Position numbers and translations under genes: made by a program. Positions 1 to 8,639 of a stretch of 47,283 nt of DNA are shown piece by piece. Every line of letters starts with the position of its first letter. Within the stretch, counting starts at the first letter, position 1. This stretch comes from Ignavibacteriaceae bacterium. GTDB lineage: Bacteria; Bacteroidota; Ignavibacteria; Ignavibacteriales; Ignavibacteriaceae. The DNA is taken from assembly GCA_025449775.1 (NCBI GenBank), contig JANWIS010000066.1, positions 1 to 47,283 of the forward strand, given 5' to 3'. Below the pieces are notes generated by a model. It saw only the letters and a list, made by a program, of their open reading frames with translations. It did not search any database and was not told where the DNA came from.

Positions 1-1962
1 AACAACGTAATAATAATCTCTTAACGGAAATACACTTGAATCTGTATAGCTTGATTGACTACTACCAACACTTCCTACTCTGTTGTATGGTCCGCCTGAT
101 ATAAGTGCTCTGTAAATGGCTACACTATCCACACCAACCGGCAATGAATTCGGAAACAGATCATTAACTTTTTTGTTTGTTTGATTCATAGTTTTGGTTG
201 AAGTCCCGGAAAAATTTTCGGGAGTAAGATCATCACCTACCATTTTAGCTATCTCCTGCTTTCTTTGAAGATTGGGAGTAAGAGCATTCCACGACAGCAT
301 TATAGCTCCGGGTAAATTTGTTGAGGCACTTAAAGTTGGAGGCAGAAAGGGATATGGAAAAACTAACAGGTTTACACCGGTTGTTGTTTGGCCTTCATCA
401 ACAATAACATTAGTTATTAGCGCATAGTTATTACCCGGTTTTTCGGCTAAAACTGTATAGGTTCCGGGAGTTATATTTTCAATTAAATAACTTCCATTAA
501 CATCTGTAACTGCAGAACGTATACTTCCGATTGGTCTAACAAGCACTCCGCTGTCATCGGGTGAACTTAATATATCAACTGTGCCGGTAACATGTCCTCC
601 ACCGAGATCAATTTCACAGAGGAAAATCCGTCCGCCATTTCCAAACTCACGTGCGTGAACTGCTTTGCCTCCGCCAAAAACTCTTTTGCCATCCGGAGAA
701 ATATCGCAAGTAAAAAATGAACCGGGTGAAACAACATTAAAAGTTAGTGCACCTGTTTCAACATCAAAGACCATCATATCAGGACGTGTATGCGCAAGAT
801 CTCCCCAGGTTACTGCAACTGCAACCTTACCATCATCTGAAAGTTTAATATCATCTACTAAATCACCGGCACCGCTGAAAACCCATTTAGGTGATCCATC
901 TCCATAAGTATCGAAACACATAACAGAACCTTCATAACCTGCTGAAAGAAATATCAGCGAGCCAGCCATTATTGTATTTCCATCTGCAGAAATTCCGACT
1001 GAAGATGCCCAGTTGCTAAAAGCTCCAGGTGGTACTCTGTACTGCCAGAGTAAAAAATATTCGTTTGTCTGTGAATCAAAATGCCATGTTTGTACGAAAC
1101 CGCTGTTATCTGCTGTCGCTATTACTGTACCATCTCCGCTTATTGCTGGTGCTGATTCTGTATTATCAAGAAAATGATCCCAGATTAATGAACCATCACT
1201 ACTGTTAAATATATAAAGATGATATCTTCCCGTAACTGCTACAGTTGTGCCTGATGCGGAAAAATTAACACCAGCCCAATTTGTAACAGCACTTAAAGGT
1301 ACATCATATGTCCATGCTATTGAAGGTGTGCCTGAGATATTCATTGCATAAATTCTGTATGTAGTTGAATTGCCCCATGCATTTGCAAGAAATACTGCCA
1401 TGGAACCATCACGGGATACACTTACTGATGAGGCATAAAATGAATCGGGCAAAGTTAGTTGATAATCGATGTTGCCTGTTGAAGGATTTAAAAGATAAAA
1501 ATTATTGGCTGAAGTTACTGCAATAACTGACCCATCACTCGAAATATCAACTGCAGGATCATATGGCTGAGTATTGAAATTCCAAATCGGTGTACTGTTT
1601 ATATCATTATATAAAGTTGCTCTCATATCATTTAAACCCCATCCAGTAATGGCTGAACTACCTGTACCATTTAAAGCAACAAAATTTGCTATGGAAACAG
1701 GATCTTGAGTTGACCACAAAATTGTTCCGCCAAGCACAAACTGTTCTCCGTCAGCAGATTTCTTTCCGTAAAGATGTTCATCAAGGGATTGTTGTTCATC
1801 GTTATTTATAGTAGGGATTGTTTGGAAGGATACTTTACCATCTTTTTCAAGAGTTTTAGTTCCGATAAATTCATTGCTCTGGCTGAAATTCTCATTGTTA
1901 AATAAAAGTATAAATGTAGAGCAGATCAAAATGAATGAGTGTAAAGAAAAAAATATTTTCAT
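1..1962 (-). CDS. Secreted beta-propeller protein with carboxypeptidase-regulatory-like and Fn3-like domains (3' end outside window)
   Basis: The reading frame is open from an ATG at 1962 to the left edge (654 codons seen, no stop), so the C-terminus is missing. A GGAGG ribosome binding site lies 5 bases before the ATG. Residues 1-25 form a signal peptide. Residues about 135-450 hold seven repeats built on S-x-DG-x-x-x-A (ISSDGSVIAV, VSRDGSMAVF, FSASGTTVAV, ISGDGTVIAT, ISADGNTIMA, LSDDGKVAVA, ISPDGKRVFG), as in a seven-bladed WD40/PQQ-like propeller. Residues about 454-530 resemble a carboxypeptidase-regulatory-like fold (GTVDILSS, NGSYLIENITPGTYTVLAEK). Residues about 540-654 look like a fibronectin type III fold (YRALISGGPYNRVG, YTDSSV). 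Such proteins in this phylum often end in a type IX secretion sorting domain, but that part lies outside. The substrate is unknown. Confidence 0.85.
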   Translation of the reverse strand, partial: MKIFFSLHSFILICSTFILLFNNENFSQSNEFIGTKTLEKDGKVSFQTIPTINNDEQQSLDEHLYGKKSADGEQFVLGGTILWSTQDPVSIANFVALNGTGSSAITGWGLNDMRATLYNDINSTPIWNFNTQPYDPAVDISSDGSVIAVTSANNFYLLNPSTGNIDYQLTLPDSFYASSVSVSRDGSMAVFLANAWGNSTTYRIYAMNISGTPSIAWTYDVPLSAVTNWAGVNFSASGTTVAVTGRYHLYIFNSSDGSLIWDHFLDNTESAPAISGDGTVIATADNSGFVQTWHFDSQTNEYFLLWQYRVPPGAFSNWASSVGISADGNTIMAGSLIFLSAGYEGSVMCFDTYGDGSPKWVFSGAGDLVDDIKLSDDGKVAVAVTWGDLAHTRPDMMVFDVETGALTFNVVSPGSFFTCDISPDGKRVFGGGKAVHAREFGNGGRIFLCEIDLGGGHVTGTVDILSSPDDSGVLVRPIGSIRSAVTDVNGSYLIENITPGTYTVLAEKPGNNYALITNVIVDEGQTTTGVNLLVFPYPFLPPTLSASTNLPGAIMLSWNALTPNLQRKQEIAKMVGDDLTPENFSGTSTKTMNQTNKKVNDLFPNSLPVGVDSVAIYRALISGGPYNRVGSVGSSQSSYTDSSVFPLRDYYYVV

Positions 1963-2057
1963 ATAGACCTCCATTATTTTATGCACATACTTTAATAAAA
2001 ATAAATTATTTTTTCTATACCAAATTAAATTTATTCTTTACTAATCGCTAAAGATTT

Positions 2058-2699
2058 TCAAAACCTGAACCTGATATATTTTATTTTTCTTCCCAAGTTT
2101 ATGTAATGCTTTTCATACTTTGTAAGCATACCTGAACTTATTTCGGAATTGTTACCATCATACACATCCCCAGAAGAAAAAAGAATTTTACATCCTGATT
2201 TTGAAATATTTTTTAATGCATACTCATACAATTCTTCATTATCCGTTTTAAAATGAATAATTCCAGATTCGGTAAGAAGATCTTGATAAATTTTCAGAAG
2301 CGAAAGTGATATCAATCTCTTTTTTACTTTCCTCCTGCGGACATGAGGATCAGGGAAAGGAATGAAGATTTCTTCAATTGATTCGGCTGGAAAAATTTCG
2401 TTCAACTTTTCTGCTTTACCAATAATAAAAGCAACATTTTTCAAATTTTGGTTAAACGCATCAAGTGCTCCAGTGAAGATCCTGGCACCTTTCAAGTCCA
2501 GACCAACAAAATTCCGATTAGAAAATTTTTTTGCAAGTTCAATCGAATAATCACCATGTCCACATCCAATTTCGAGAGTAAAAGTCTTCGCAATTTTAAA
2601 GTATTGTTGAATTGCACTATCAACTTCTTCGTCTTCAAGAGTGAATATATTCGGAAGCTCTTTTAATTTCTTTAATCTTTTAAGTTTTGTTCTTGCCAT
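2058..2699 (-). CDS. trmB: tRNA (guanine-N7-)-methyltransferase TrmB
   Basis: The product is a 213-residue SAM-dependent enzyme that methylates N7 of G46 in the variable loop of tRNAs. The SAM-binding motif EIGCGHG is at residues 43-49 and VGLDLKGAR forms the next strand-loop. The family motif usually written FPDPWPKKRH appears here as FPDPHVRRRKVKKR near residue 114, so Trp and the His pair are replaced. The ending is of normal length for the family. It starts with ATG and stops 95 bases before the start of the downstream propeller gene on the same strand. The upstream ACT gene is divergent. Confidence 0.93.
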   Translation of the reverse strand: MARTKLKRLKKLKELPNIFTLEDEEVDSAIQQYFKIAKTFTLEIGCGHGDYSIELAKKFSNRNFVGLDLKGARIFTGALDAFNQNLKNVAFIIGKAEKLNEIFPAESIEEIFIPFPDPHVRRRKVKKRLISLSLLKIYQDLLTESGIIHFKTDNEELYEYALKNISKSGCKILFSSGDVYDGNNSEISSGMLTKYEKHYINLGRKIKYIRFRF

Positions 2700-2882
2700 T
2701 CAAGTTTCAATCAAATAATCCGTTTTACAAGATATGATTTGTTCTTATTTTAGCTGCATCAAGATTGAAAAACCAAAAATAAATACTTAGTTTGCCGTTG
2801 AAACATCTTTCATCTGTATAAATCATCGTTTGTTCAAACTTACTCAAATAGTTTTTTTCTAATATCAGGTTCGGGAGGAAAT

Positions 2883-3296
2883 ATGGCATTTCAAATACGA
2901 AAAGTAGATTATTTTTATTGCTCAGTGGTTGATCAGCCCGGTGAAGCATATAAGCTCCTTTCACAATTAGAAAAAAGCGGAATCAGTTTACTTGCATTTA
3001 CTGCTATTCCGGTTGGTCCCGACCGGACTCAGTTAACACTTTTTCCTGAAAATGCAACGAAGCTGACTACTGAAGCAATGAGAACAAATTTTATACTCGA
3101 TGGTCCTCATCGTGCTTTACTTGTTCAGGGGGATGATGAGCTTGGTGCATTAGTAGAAATTCACCAGGTACTTTTCGAGGCAAAAGTAAATGTATATGCC
3201 TCAAGTGGTGTAACAGATAACAGGGGTAGTTTTGGTTATCTTCTTTATGTCAGACCTGAAGAATATGATCGTGCAGCTAAAGCTTTAAAAGTTTAA
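2883..3296 (+). CDS. Small tandem ACT-domain protein
   Basis: The product has 137 residues and no enzyme domain. Residues about 7-55 (DYFYCSVVDQPGEAYKLLSQL) and 74-130 (HRALLVQGDDELGALVEIHQ) each look like an ACT fold, a ligand-binding regulatory unit usually sensing amino acids. The start is set by GGGAGG 5 bases before the ATG. It heads a plus-strand run with a transporter and a cupin (52 bases to the transporter start), so a small-molecule sensing role is plausible but not shown. It is divergent from trmB across 183 bases, in which no convincing promoter was recognised. Confidence 0.8.
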   Translation: MAFQIRKVDYFYCSVVDQPGEAYKLLSQLEKSGISLLAFTAIPVGPDRTQLTLFPENATKLTTEAMRTNFILDGPHRALLVQGDDELGALVEIHQVLFEAKVNVYASSGVTDNRGSFGYLLYVRPEEYDRAAKALKV

Positions 3297-3348
3297 AGAA
3301 TTTTATTGCCTCTCGTTTTAATATTTCCAACCAGCAGAGAAAATTTTT

Positions 3349-4638
3349 ATGAATAAAAGATCTCCATTTCCGATTGTATTCTGGATCGCCAATAGTATCG
3401 AAGTCCTTGAAAGATTTTCTTACTACGGAATTTATCTGGGCTTTGGTATTTACATGGAATATCTCGGATATTCTAAAGGTCAGCTTGGAATTGTTCAAAG
3501 CTTGTTCCTTCTATTTTCGTATGTCGTTCCAATATTCTCCGGAACATTTGCCGATCGGTTTGGATTTAAGAAAATGCTTATCATTTCTTACGTGGCATAT
3601 TTACCTACAATCCTATTGTTGATAACAACAAAATCATTTACCGGAATTGCTCTTACAATGCTCGGTATCGGGTTTGCGGCTGGAATATTTAAACCGCTTA
3701 TTACAGGAACAGTAAGAGTAACCACAGATAAAACTAATAAAACTCTCGGCTTCGGAATATTTTATGCGATGGTAAATATCGGGGCTTCATTTGGTCCTGT
3801 GATAGCCGGTAAATTAAGAGCAATTTCATGGAACCATGCATTTATTGCTGCAGCTATCGGGATCGGGATAATGTTATTAATTACTCTCTTCTTCTACAAA
3901 GAACCGAAGAGGGAAATAGAAGGTATTACACTAAAACAAAAATTTCGTGATATGTATGTTGCTCTTTCCGATATAAAATTTCTGATTTTCCTTGTAATTC
4001 TTGGATTGATATTCTGGCTTCCGTTGTGGGCATTCTTTAATCTAATTGCGGTTTATATCGATAGAAACCTCGATACGATAAGGTTATACCAAATTATTGA
4101 TAGTGTAATGCCGAATTGGTTTTCTAATATTATATCAGCAGAAGATGAATCAGGAAACAGAAGACTGCTTGGTGAAACAATTGCACATACGGGATATATA
4201 ATAATGGTACTACAAATTTTTGTTTCCAGGATATTTGAAAAAGTAAAAGCTATTCCATCATTCAGCATTGGATTATTTATTGCAGCATTGGGAATGTTTA
4301 CTATTGGCTTTGCATACATATCATCACCAGAATTTGTTCTTCTTGGGATTTTCTTCTTTGCTGTTGGAGAAATGATTTCTTCTCCGCGTATCCAGGAATA
4401 TATAATGTGGCTTGCACCAAAAGAGAAAGCCGGCTTGTATATGGGTACAAATTTTCTTGCAGCCGGACTAGGTGGATCTTTGAGCGGATTAATTTACACT
4501 TCTCTTTATGGTAATTTCAGAGATTCAGGAAACCCGGAATACGTTTGGTTTTTTCTGGCAGGAAATTTATTGCTTGGAATAATCTCTCTCTATATTTTTA
4601 CAAAAACTGCCGGCGAGTTTAAAGAACTGGAACATTAA
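3349..4638 (+). CDS. POT/PTR2-type major facilitator transporter
   Basis: A 429-residue multi-pass inner-membrane protein with about 12 hydrophobic segments. The E18-x-x-E-R22 motif (EVLERFSYYG) in the first helix is the proton-coupling signature of the POT (peptide/proton symporter) family, and FYAMVNIGASFGPVIAG near residue 140 matches the second PTR2 signature. It is somewhat shorter than typical POT proteins (450-500 residues) and has a polar insert around residues 240-275 between helices. Likely substrates are di- and tripeptides by family, but this cannot be settled from sequence. The cupin gene starts 16 bases downstream, suggesting co-transcription. Confidence 0.8.
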   Translation: MNKRSPFPIVFWIANSIEVLERFSYYGIYLGFGIYMEYLGYSKGQLGIVQSLFLLFSYVVPIFSGTFADRFGFKKMLIISYVAYLPTILLLITTKSFTGIALTMLGIGFAAGIFKPLITGTVRVTTDKTNKTLGFGIFYAMVNIGASFGPVIAGKLRAISWNHAFIAAAIGIGIMLLITLFFYKEPKREIEGITLKQKFRDMYVALSDIKFLIFLVILGLIFWLPLWAFFNLIAVYIDRNLDTIRLYQIIDSVMPNWFSNIISAEDESGNRRLLGETIAHTGYIIMVLQIFVSRIFEKVKAIPSFSIGLFIAALGMFTIGFAYISSPEFVLLGIFFFAVGEMISSPRIQEYIMWLAPKEKAGLYMGTNFLAAGLGGSLSGLIYTSLYGNFRDSGNPEYVWFFLAGNLLLGIISLYIFTKTAGEFKELEH

Positions 4639-4654
4639 TCATAGGAAAATATTT

Positions 4655-5014
4655 ATGCCAACAATAATCCAATCACCAAAAACAATTGAAGCAGCAGGTA
4701 ATCAACCGAAAATCATTGAAGAATTTTTCGGTAATGTAAACTCGGGAACAAAGGAAGTAAGCATAGCTCGTATGCAAAGCCCGGAAGGCTGGCAGGAGCC
4801 CGGACAAACTCCGGAATTTGATGAATATACATTGGTTCTTAAAGGTAATTTGAGAATCGAAACCAAAGAAAAAATATTTGATGTAAAAGCAGGTGAAGCA
4901 ATTATCACTAAATCAGGCGAATGGGTAAGATACAGTACACCACATCCGGATGGAGCCGAATACATCGCAATTTGCTTACCGGCTTTCACATTGGAAAAAG
5001 CACACAGAGATTAG
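4655..5014 (+). CDS. Small cupin-domain protein
   Basis: The product has 119 residues with one cupin barrel. Motif 1 spans GWQEPGQTPEFDEYTLVLKG, where the usual His metal ligands are mostly replaced by Glu/Gln/Phe. Motif 2 is represented by AGEAIITKSGEWVRYS. The metal site is therefore atypical and a binding or sensor role is as likely as catalysis. AGGA lies 9 bases before the ATG. It follows the POT transporter by 16 bases and precedes a lipoprotein hydrolase by 29 bases, so it probably belongs to the same transcript. No specific substrate is recognisable. Confidence 0.8.
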   Translation: MPTIIQSPKTIEAAGNQPKIIEEFFGNVNSGTKEVSIARMQSPEGWQEPGQTPEFDEYTLVLKGNLRIETKEKIFDVKAGEAIITKSGEWVRYSTPHPDGAEYIAICLPAFTLEKAHRD

Positions 5015-5043
5015 GAATAATTTTTATAAATAAGGAGGTTTAT

Positions 5044-5856
5044 ATGAAACGGCATTTTATAATTGCTCTTATTCTTTCAGTTACATTTATTTATTCCTGT
5101 ACTCAAAAGCAGGAACAGAAGTCACCTCTTGTTGAACAGGAAGTTGAATATATTGTTGAGGGAACAACTCTTAAAGGTTATTTAGTTTATAATGAAAATG
5201 GTGACGCCAAGAAACCGGGAATACTTGTTGTCCATGAATGGTGGGGATTGAACAACTACGCCAGAAACAGAGCACGAATGCTTGCTGAACTTGGATATGT
5301 TGCTCTTGCTTTGGATATGTTTGGTGATGGAAAGCAGGCAAACCATCCTGAAGATGCGCAAAAATTTGCAATGGCTTTATTCAGCAATGTGCAAATGGCG
5401 GAAGCCAGATTCACAGCAGCATATGATTTTATAAAATCTCAAAAATCTGTTGACAAGGAAAATATTGGTGCAATCGGTTATTGCTTTGGCGGTGGAATTG
5501 TTTTGCATATGGCAAGAGCAGGCCTCGATCTCAAAGCTGTTGTAAGTTTTCATGGTGGAATAGAAGCCGTAAAACCTGCCGAAGAAGGTAAAGTGAAATC
5601 TTTCATTCTTGTTTGCAATGGTGCAGCAGATCCATTTGTTAATGCGGCACAGATCGATACCTTCAAAGCCGAAATGGAAAAAGCAAAAGTACAGTACAAG
5701 TTTGTGAACTATGAAGATGCAAAACATAGTTTTACTAATCCTGGTGCTGATAGTATGGGAACTAAATTTAATATGCCGTTAGTTTATAATGAAAAAGCAG
5801 ATAAAGAATCCTGGCAGGAAATGAAGAATCTTTTTGAAAGAGTCTTTAGTAAATAA
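5044..5856 (+). CDS. Dienelactone hydrolase family lipoprotein
   Basis: A 270-residue alpha/beta hydrolase. I chose the ATG at 5044 because AAGGAGG lies 5 bases upstream and because it gives a clean lipoprotein signal ending in the lipobox IYSC (Cys19); longer in-frame starts would overlap the cupin gene. The triad of the dienelactone hydrolase family is visible: nucleophile Cys147 in GYCFGGG, Asp196 in GAADPF and His228 in DAKHSF. HEWWGLN near residue 62 is also typical of the family. The protein is probably anchored in a membrane facing the periplasm or outside. It should hydrolyse ester or lactone bonds; the natural substrate is unknown. A terminator-like element follows at 6073-6146. Confidence 0.88.
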   Translation: MKRHFIIALILSVTFIYSCTQKQEQKSPLVEQEVEYIVEGTTLKGYLVYNENGDAKKPGILVVHEWWGLNNYARNRARMLAELGYVALALDMFGDGKQANHPEDAQKFAMALFSNVQMAEARFTAAYDFIKSQKSVDKENIGAIGYCFGGGIVLHMARAGLDLKAVVSFHGGIEAVKPAEEGKVKSFILVCNGAADPFVNAAQIDTFKAEMEKAKVQYKFVNYEDAKHSFTNPGADSMGTKFNMPLVYNEKADKESWQEMKNLFERVFSK

Positions 5857-5985
5857 TGTAGATTACTTTTTTGATAAATCGATTCTGAATTAATATTTCG
5901 GTTACAAGCACATTTTATTTCTGATTTTGGCAGAGAGAAATAAATAGCTGATGAAATTATGCCTTTTTTAATCAAAGCCGATCGA

Positions 5986-6146
5986 TAATATTTAAACGAG
6001 ATAAAAAAAATATCTCTTCACAAATCTGATCACGCCTCTTTAACGAGAGTAGCCTCCTAGTGATCAGATTAGGGCGGTCGGAACTCTTTTCTTACAATGT
6101 TATGCCCTCACTTTCATTGTATTATTTAATTTCGACCGCCTGTTTT
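5986..6146 (+). ncRNA. Structured intergenic element, possible small RNA ending in a terminator
   Basis: Between two convergent genes lies a compact set of inverted repeats. The first is a perfect 11-bp stem, AATCTGATCAC (6023-6033) with its complement at 6060-6070. Its apical part holds a small CTCT/AGAG hairpin and an unpaired CCTCCT (6053-6058), which resembles an anti-Shine-Dalgarno sequence. The second is GGCGGTCG (6073-6080) paired with CGACCGCC (6133-6140), enclosing a 7-bp stem TACAATG/CATTGTA. T-rich sequence follows at once. A possible -10 (TAATAT) is at 5986-5991, with no good -35. I match it to no known RNA family; it may be only an elaborate terminator. Confidence 0.35.
6073..6146 (+). 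terminator. Terminator of the plus-strand run (hydrolase or small RNA)
   Basis: GGCGGTCG at 6073-6080 pairs perfectly with CGACCGCC at 6133-6140 and is followed by TGTTTTTATTTCTT. The loop is unusually long (52 bases) but contains its own 7-bp hairpin. The T-tract is on the plus strand only, so it should terminate rightward transcription from 5044-5856. It begins right at the stop codon of the opposing LolA-like gene. Confidence 0.55.
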
Positions 6147-6853
6147 TATTTCTTATCAAGCTTTTCATCAAAAACCTCATCTGATATTCCTTTGTTTACC
6201 TTATAATTAGAATATTCCAGATAAACTGTACCGTTTTTAGGTTTCTTTGAGTCAGTTGATGTCTTTACTGACTCAGAATCATTTCCAATATCAAATCCTT
6301 TCGGAAGCATAGAACGATCTACACTGAAAGTAAACATCATTGAAGAAGGTAAAAAATATCCTTCACTTGTTTTAAGATAATCGAGATCGATAGAAAAATT
6401 TCCAGAGGGTTTTCGGGAAGATTCCACTTTCATTATTAAATTTCTTTTAGTATCAATCCACAAAGTGCTTAAAATAATATCCGTGCCGCCTTCCAAAGGA
6501 ATCACTTTAATCACCGCAGTAATTATTCCTTTAATAGTATCTTCTTTTTCATAAAATGCTGTATATTTTGAATTAAGCAGCTCAAGAGGTGAAAAATTAA
6601 GTCCTTCTTTTGGTAAAAGTGCAAATCCTTCCGACTTAATATGGAATTTGTCAGGGCGTTTATAATAAATTATCGCTTCCCTATCGGACATTTTCAGAAA
6701 AAAAATATCTACTTTAATTTTTACATCGACCTGGTAATCTTCAATCTTATTAAACTCCTCTTTCACCTTTTCTAAAATAGGCTCTGGTTTATTAACTTGG
6801 GAAAAGTAGTTAAAACTGAATGTCAGGAGAATCGTGATTATATATTTTATCAT
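6146..6853 (-). CDS. LolA/outer-membrane lipoprotein-sorting-like protein
   Basis: A 235-residue exported protein with an N-terminal signal peptide (residues about 1-19, MIKYIITILLTFSFNYFSQ). The rest is beta-rich with alternating features of LolA/LolB-type lipoprotein carriers: an early helix (ILEKVKEEFNKIEDYQVDVK), YYKRPDKFHIKSEG, and LWIDTKRNLIMKVE (substrate-lining strands). The C-terminal part (DSESVKTSTDSKKPKNG) is polar. It lies 23 bases downstream of an ABC permease gene on the same strand, so it probably forms an operon with that exporter. It may carry or bind a lipid or hydrophobic ligand; a true LolA role is not established. Confidence 0.6.
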   Translation of the reverse strand: MIKYIITILLTFSFNYFSQVNKPEPILEKVKEEFNKIEDYQVDVKIKVDIFFLKMSDREAIIYYKRPDKFHIKSEGFALLPKEGLNFSPLELLNSKYTAFYEKEDTIKGIITAVIKVIPLEGGTDIILSTLWIDTKRNLIMKVESSRKPSGNFSIDLDYLKTSEGYFLPSSMMFTFSVDRSMLPKGFDIGNDSESVKTSTDSKKPKNGTVYLEYSNYKVNKGISDEVFDEKLDKK

Positions 6854-6876
6854 AAAACTTTAATAATAATTGATTA

Positions 6877-7719
6877 TCAGCTTAGAATATCTTTTTTCTG
6901 AAATATCCATAAAGTTGCTGTAAAGAACACAAGTATATGTGCGCATAATACCGTTACAGCTTTAATTATCTCACCAGTATCGAGAGGATTACCGAAAAAT
7001 TCTCTCCAATTTAAAATATAGTTAGTGAATAAATATGGTCTTATTGCTTTTAGTATTTCAACATCAAATGCTGATATTATTACGAATATGATTATTACAG
7101 CCATTGTCGAAACAATTGGTCCGATCGCGTTTTCTACCAAAGATGAAAAAAGAATGGCAAGGCTACACACAACAGACATACTGAGAGATGCAAAGCTGTA
7201 AGCCAGAATAAATCTCCAGATGATATCTGTTTTTTCAAATACAATTATTGCATCCGGACGCATAACTATTAGTTCACCCGTACCGAAGATCAGCAGACCA
7301 ACCAAAAGACTCATGATTGCAAGAAATAATACAAGAGAAATTGTATAGATTATTCCTGCTATAAATTTGGACGTAACAATCTGCATTCTTGAAACTGTTC
7401 TTGTAATAAGGAGACGGTATGTACCGGCTGTTGCTTCACCTGCTAAAAGGTCGGCGGCTACCAATGCTATTAAAAAAGGAATATGAATTGTTAGTGCATT
7501 TAGGATAATGTAAGATATCCAGTAACCATTTAAAAGATTTCCAACAAGAATGAATGAATCTCTTAATCCGCGGGTAACAAGTTCTAGCGATCTCTGTCCT
7601 TCAAGGTACATAGCAAGATGGAGTAATGGAACTAAAAGTCCGATTGCTATAAACCCGATGTACGTCCTCCATTTCCTAAAAATTTTAAGAAGCTCGATTT
7701 TAGTCAGCGTAAATATCAT
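6877..7719 (-). CDS. ABC-2 type transporter permease
   Basis: A 280-residue integral membrane protein with six predicted helices, first at residues about 18-38 (IGFIAIGLLVPLLHLAMYL) and last near the C-terminus (LCAHILVFFTATLWIF). The segment LLAGEATAGTYRLLITRTVSR after the second helix is a coupling-loop motif common in ABC-2 permeases (ABCB/NatB-like). Its ATG overlaps the stop of the ATPase gene by four bases (ATGA), showing translational coupling. The pair forms an exporter half-transporter; the substrate is unknown. Confidence 0.88.
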   Translation of the reverse strand: MIFTLTKIELLKIFRKWRTYIGFIAIGLLVPLLHLAMYLEGQRSLELVTRGLRDSFILVGNLLNGYWISYIILNALTIHIPFLIALVAADLLAGEATAGTYRLLITRTVSRMQIVTSKFIAGIIYTISLVLFLAIMSLLVGLLIFGTGELIVMRPDAIIVFEKTDIIWRFILAYSFASLSMSVVCSLAILFSSLVENAIGPIVSTMAVIIIFVIISAFDVEILKAIRPYLFTNYILNWREFFGNPLDTGEIIKAVTVLCAHILVFFTATLWIFQKKDILS

Positions 7720-8639
7720 CTGGTATTCGATGTTATACTAAGAAAATAATCTTCAAGCGATCTGACTGGAACAAGTGCACTTACATTTAGCCCATTTTCT
7801 ACTAGGTATTTATTTACTGAAGGGATATCATTTTGCTCAAGAGTTATATTAATATTTTTACCTGAAACTGATTCAATATTTTTCACCCAGACAGTTGTCT
7901 GCAATAAATTAACTGCCGTTTCAGTGTTATCAACTTCAATACTTACTTTCAGCACATTTGGGTTCAGAAGTTTCCCAACTTCACCTTCAACAATTTTGGT
8001 TCCTTTATTAATAATAATCATACGGTTTGCAATAATTTCAATTTCAGAAAGGATATGTGATGAGAGAAATATAGTTTTATTTTCTTCTTTGCTCAATCGT
8101 ATAATCAGGTCTCTTATTTCTTTTACACCCTGTGGATCGAGCCCGGTTGTTGGTTCATCCAGAATAATAAGTTCAGGATTATGAAGTAGTGCTTGTGCAA
8201 TCCCGAGTCGTTGTTTCATTCCATGTGAATAAGTTTTCACCTTACTGCCTGCCCGATTTTGCAAGCCAACTAGTTCTAGTAATTCGGTTATCCGTTTTCC
8301 GGTTACTTCTTTTCCTGAGATTTTAGCAAGAATTTCAAGATTTTTTTGAGCTGATATATAATTATAAAAATCAGGTTTTTCTACAATCGCCCCAACGTTT
8401 TTCAGAATCTCTCTTCGACTGGTTAGAAGATCTTTATCAAAAATTTTTATTGAACCGGATGAAGGCGATATTAATGAAAGTATCATTCTTATTGTTGTGC
8501 TTTTACCGGCACCGTTCGGACCGAGAAATCCGAAAACATCACCTTTAAAAACATTTAGATCTAATTTGTCAACGGCGAGGACATCTTTGAATTGTTTTGT
8601 CAGCCGGGAAATTTCAATTACAATATCTGTTGAAAGCAA
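7716..8639 (-). CDS. ABC transporter ATP-binding protein
   Basis: A 307-residue ATPase subunit. Walker A is GPNGAGKST (residues 40-48), the signature is SHGMKQR, and Walker B with the D-loop is LIILDEPTTGLDP. The His switch is in FLSSHILSE. A C-terminal accessory domain (residues about 220-307) is typical of ABC-2 exporters of the CcmA/NatA type. No ATG is in frame before the conserved N-terminus, so I place the start at a TTG at 8639; no clear ribosome binding site precedes it. First gene of the operon with the permease and the LolA-like gene. Confidence 0.9.
   Translation of the reverse strand: MLSTDIVIEISRLTKQFKDVLAVDKLDLNVFKGDVFGFLGPNGAGKSTTIRMILSLISPSSGSIKIFDKDLLTSRREILKNVGAIVEKPDFYNYISAQKNLEILAKISGKEVTGKRITELLELVGLQNRAGSKVKTYSHGMKQRLGIAQALLHNPELIILDEPTTGLDPQGVKEIRDLIIRLSKEENKTIFLSSHILSEIEIIANRMIIINKGTKIVEGEVGKLLNPNVLKVSIEVDNTETAVNLLQTTVWVKNIESVSGKNINITLEQNDIPSVNKYLVENGLNVSALVPVRSLEDYFLSITSNTR

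Noticed and set aside
665..907. Open plus-strand frame of 80 codons
   Set aside because: It lies wholly inside the propeller gene on the other strand and shows no family features or ribosome binding site.
2725..2964. Minus-strand open frame overlapping the trmB-ACT spacer
   Set aside because: It overlaps the start of the well-supported ACT gene and has no recognisable protein features.
4921..5043. Longer N-terminus for the hydrolase lipoprotein
   Set aside because: It would overlap the cupin gene and hide the lipoprotein signal; AAGGAGG sits directly before the ATG at 5044.
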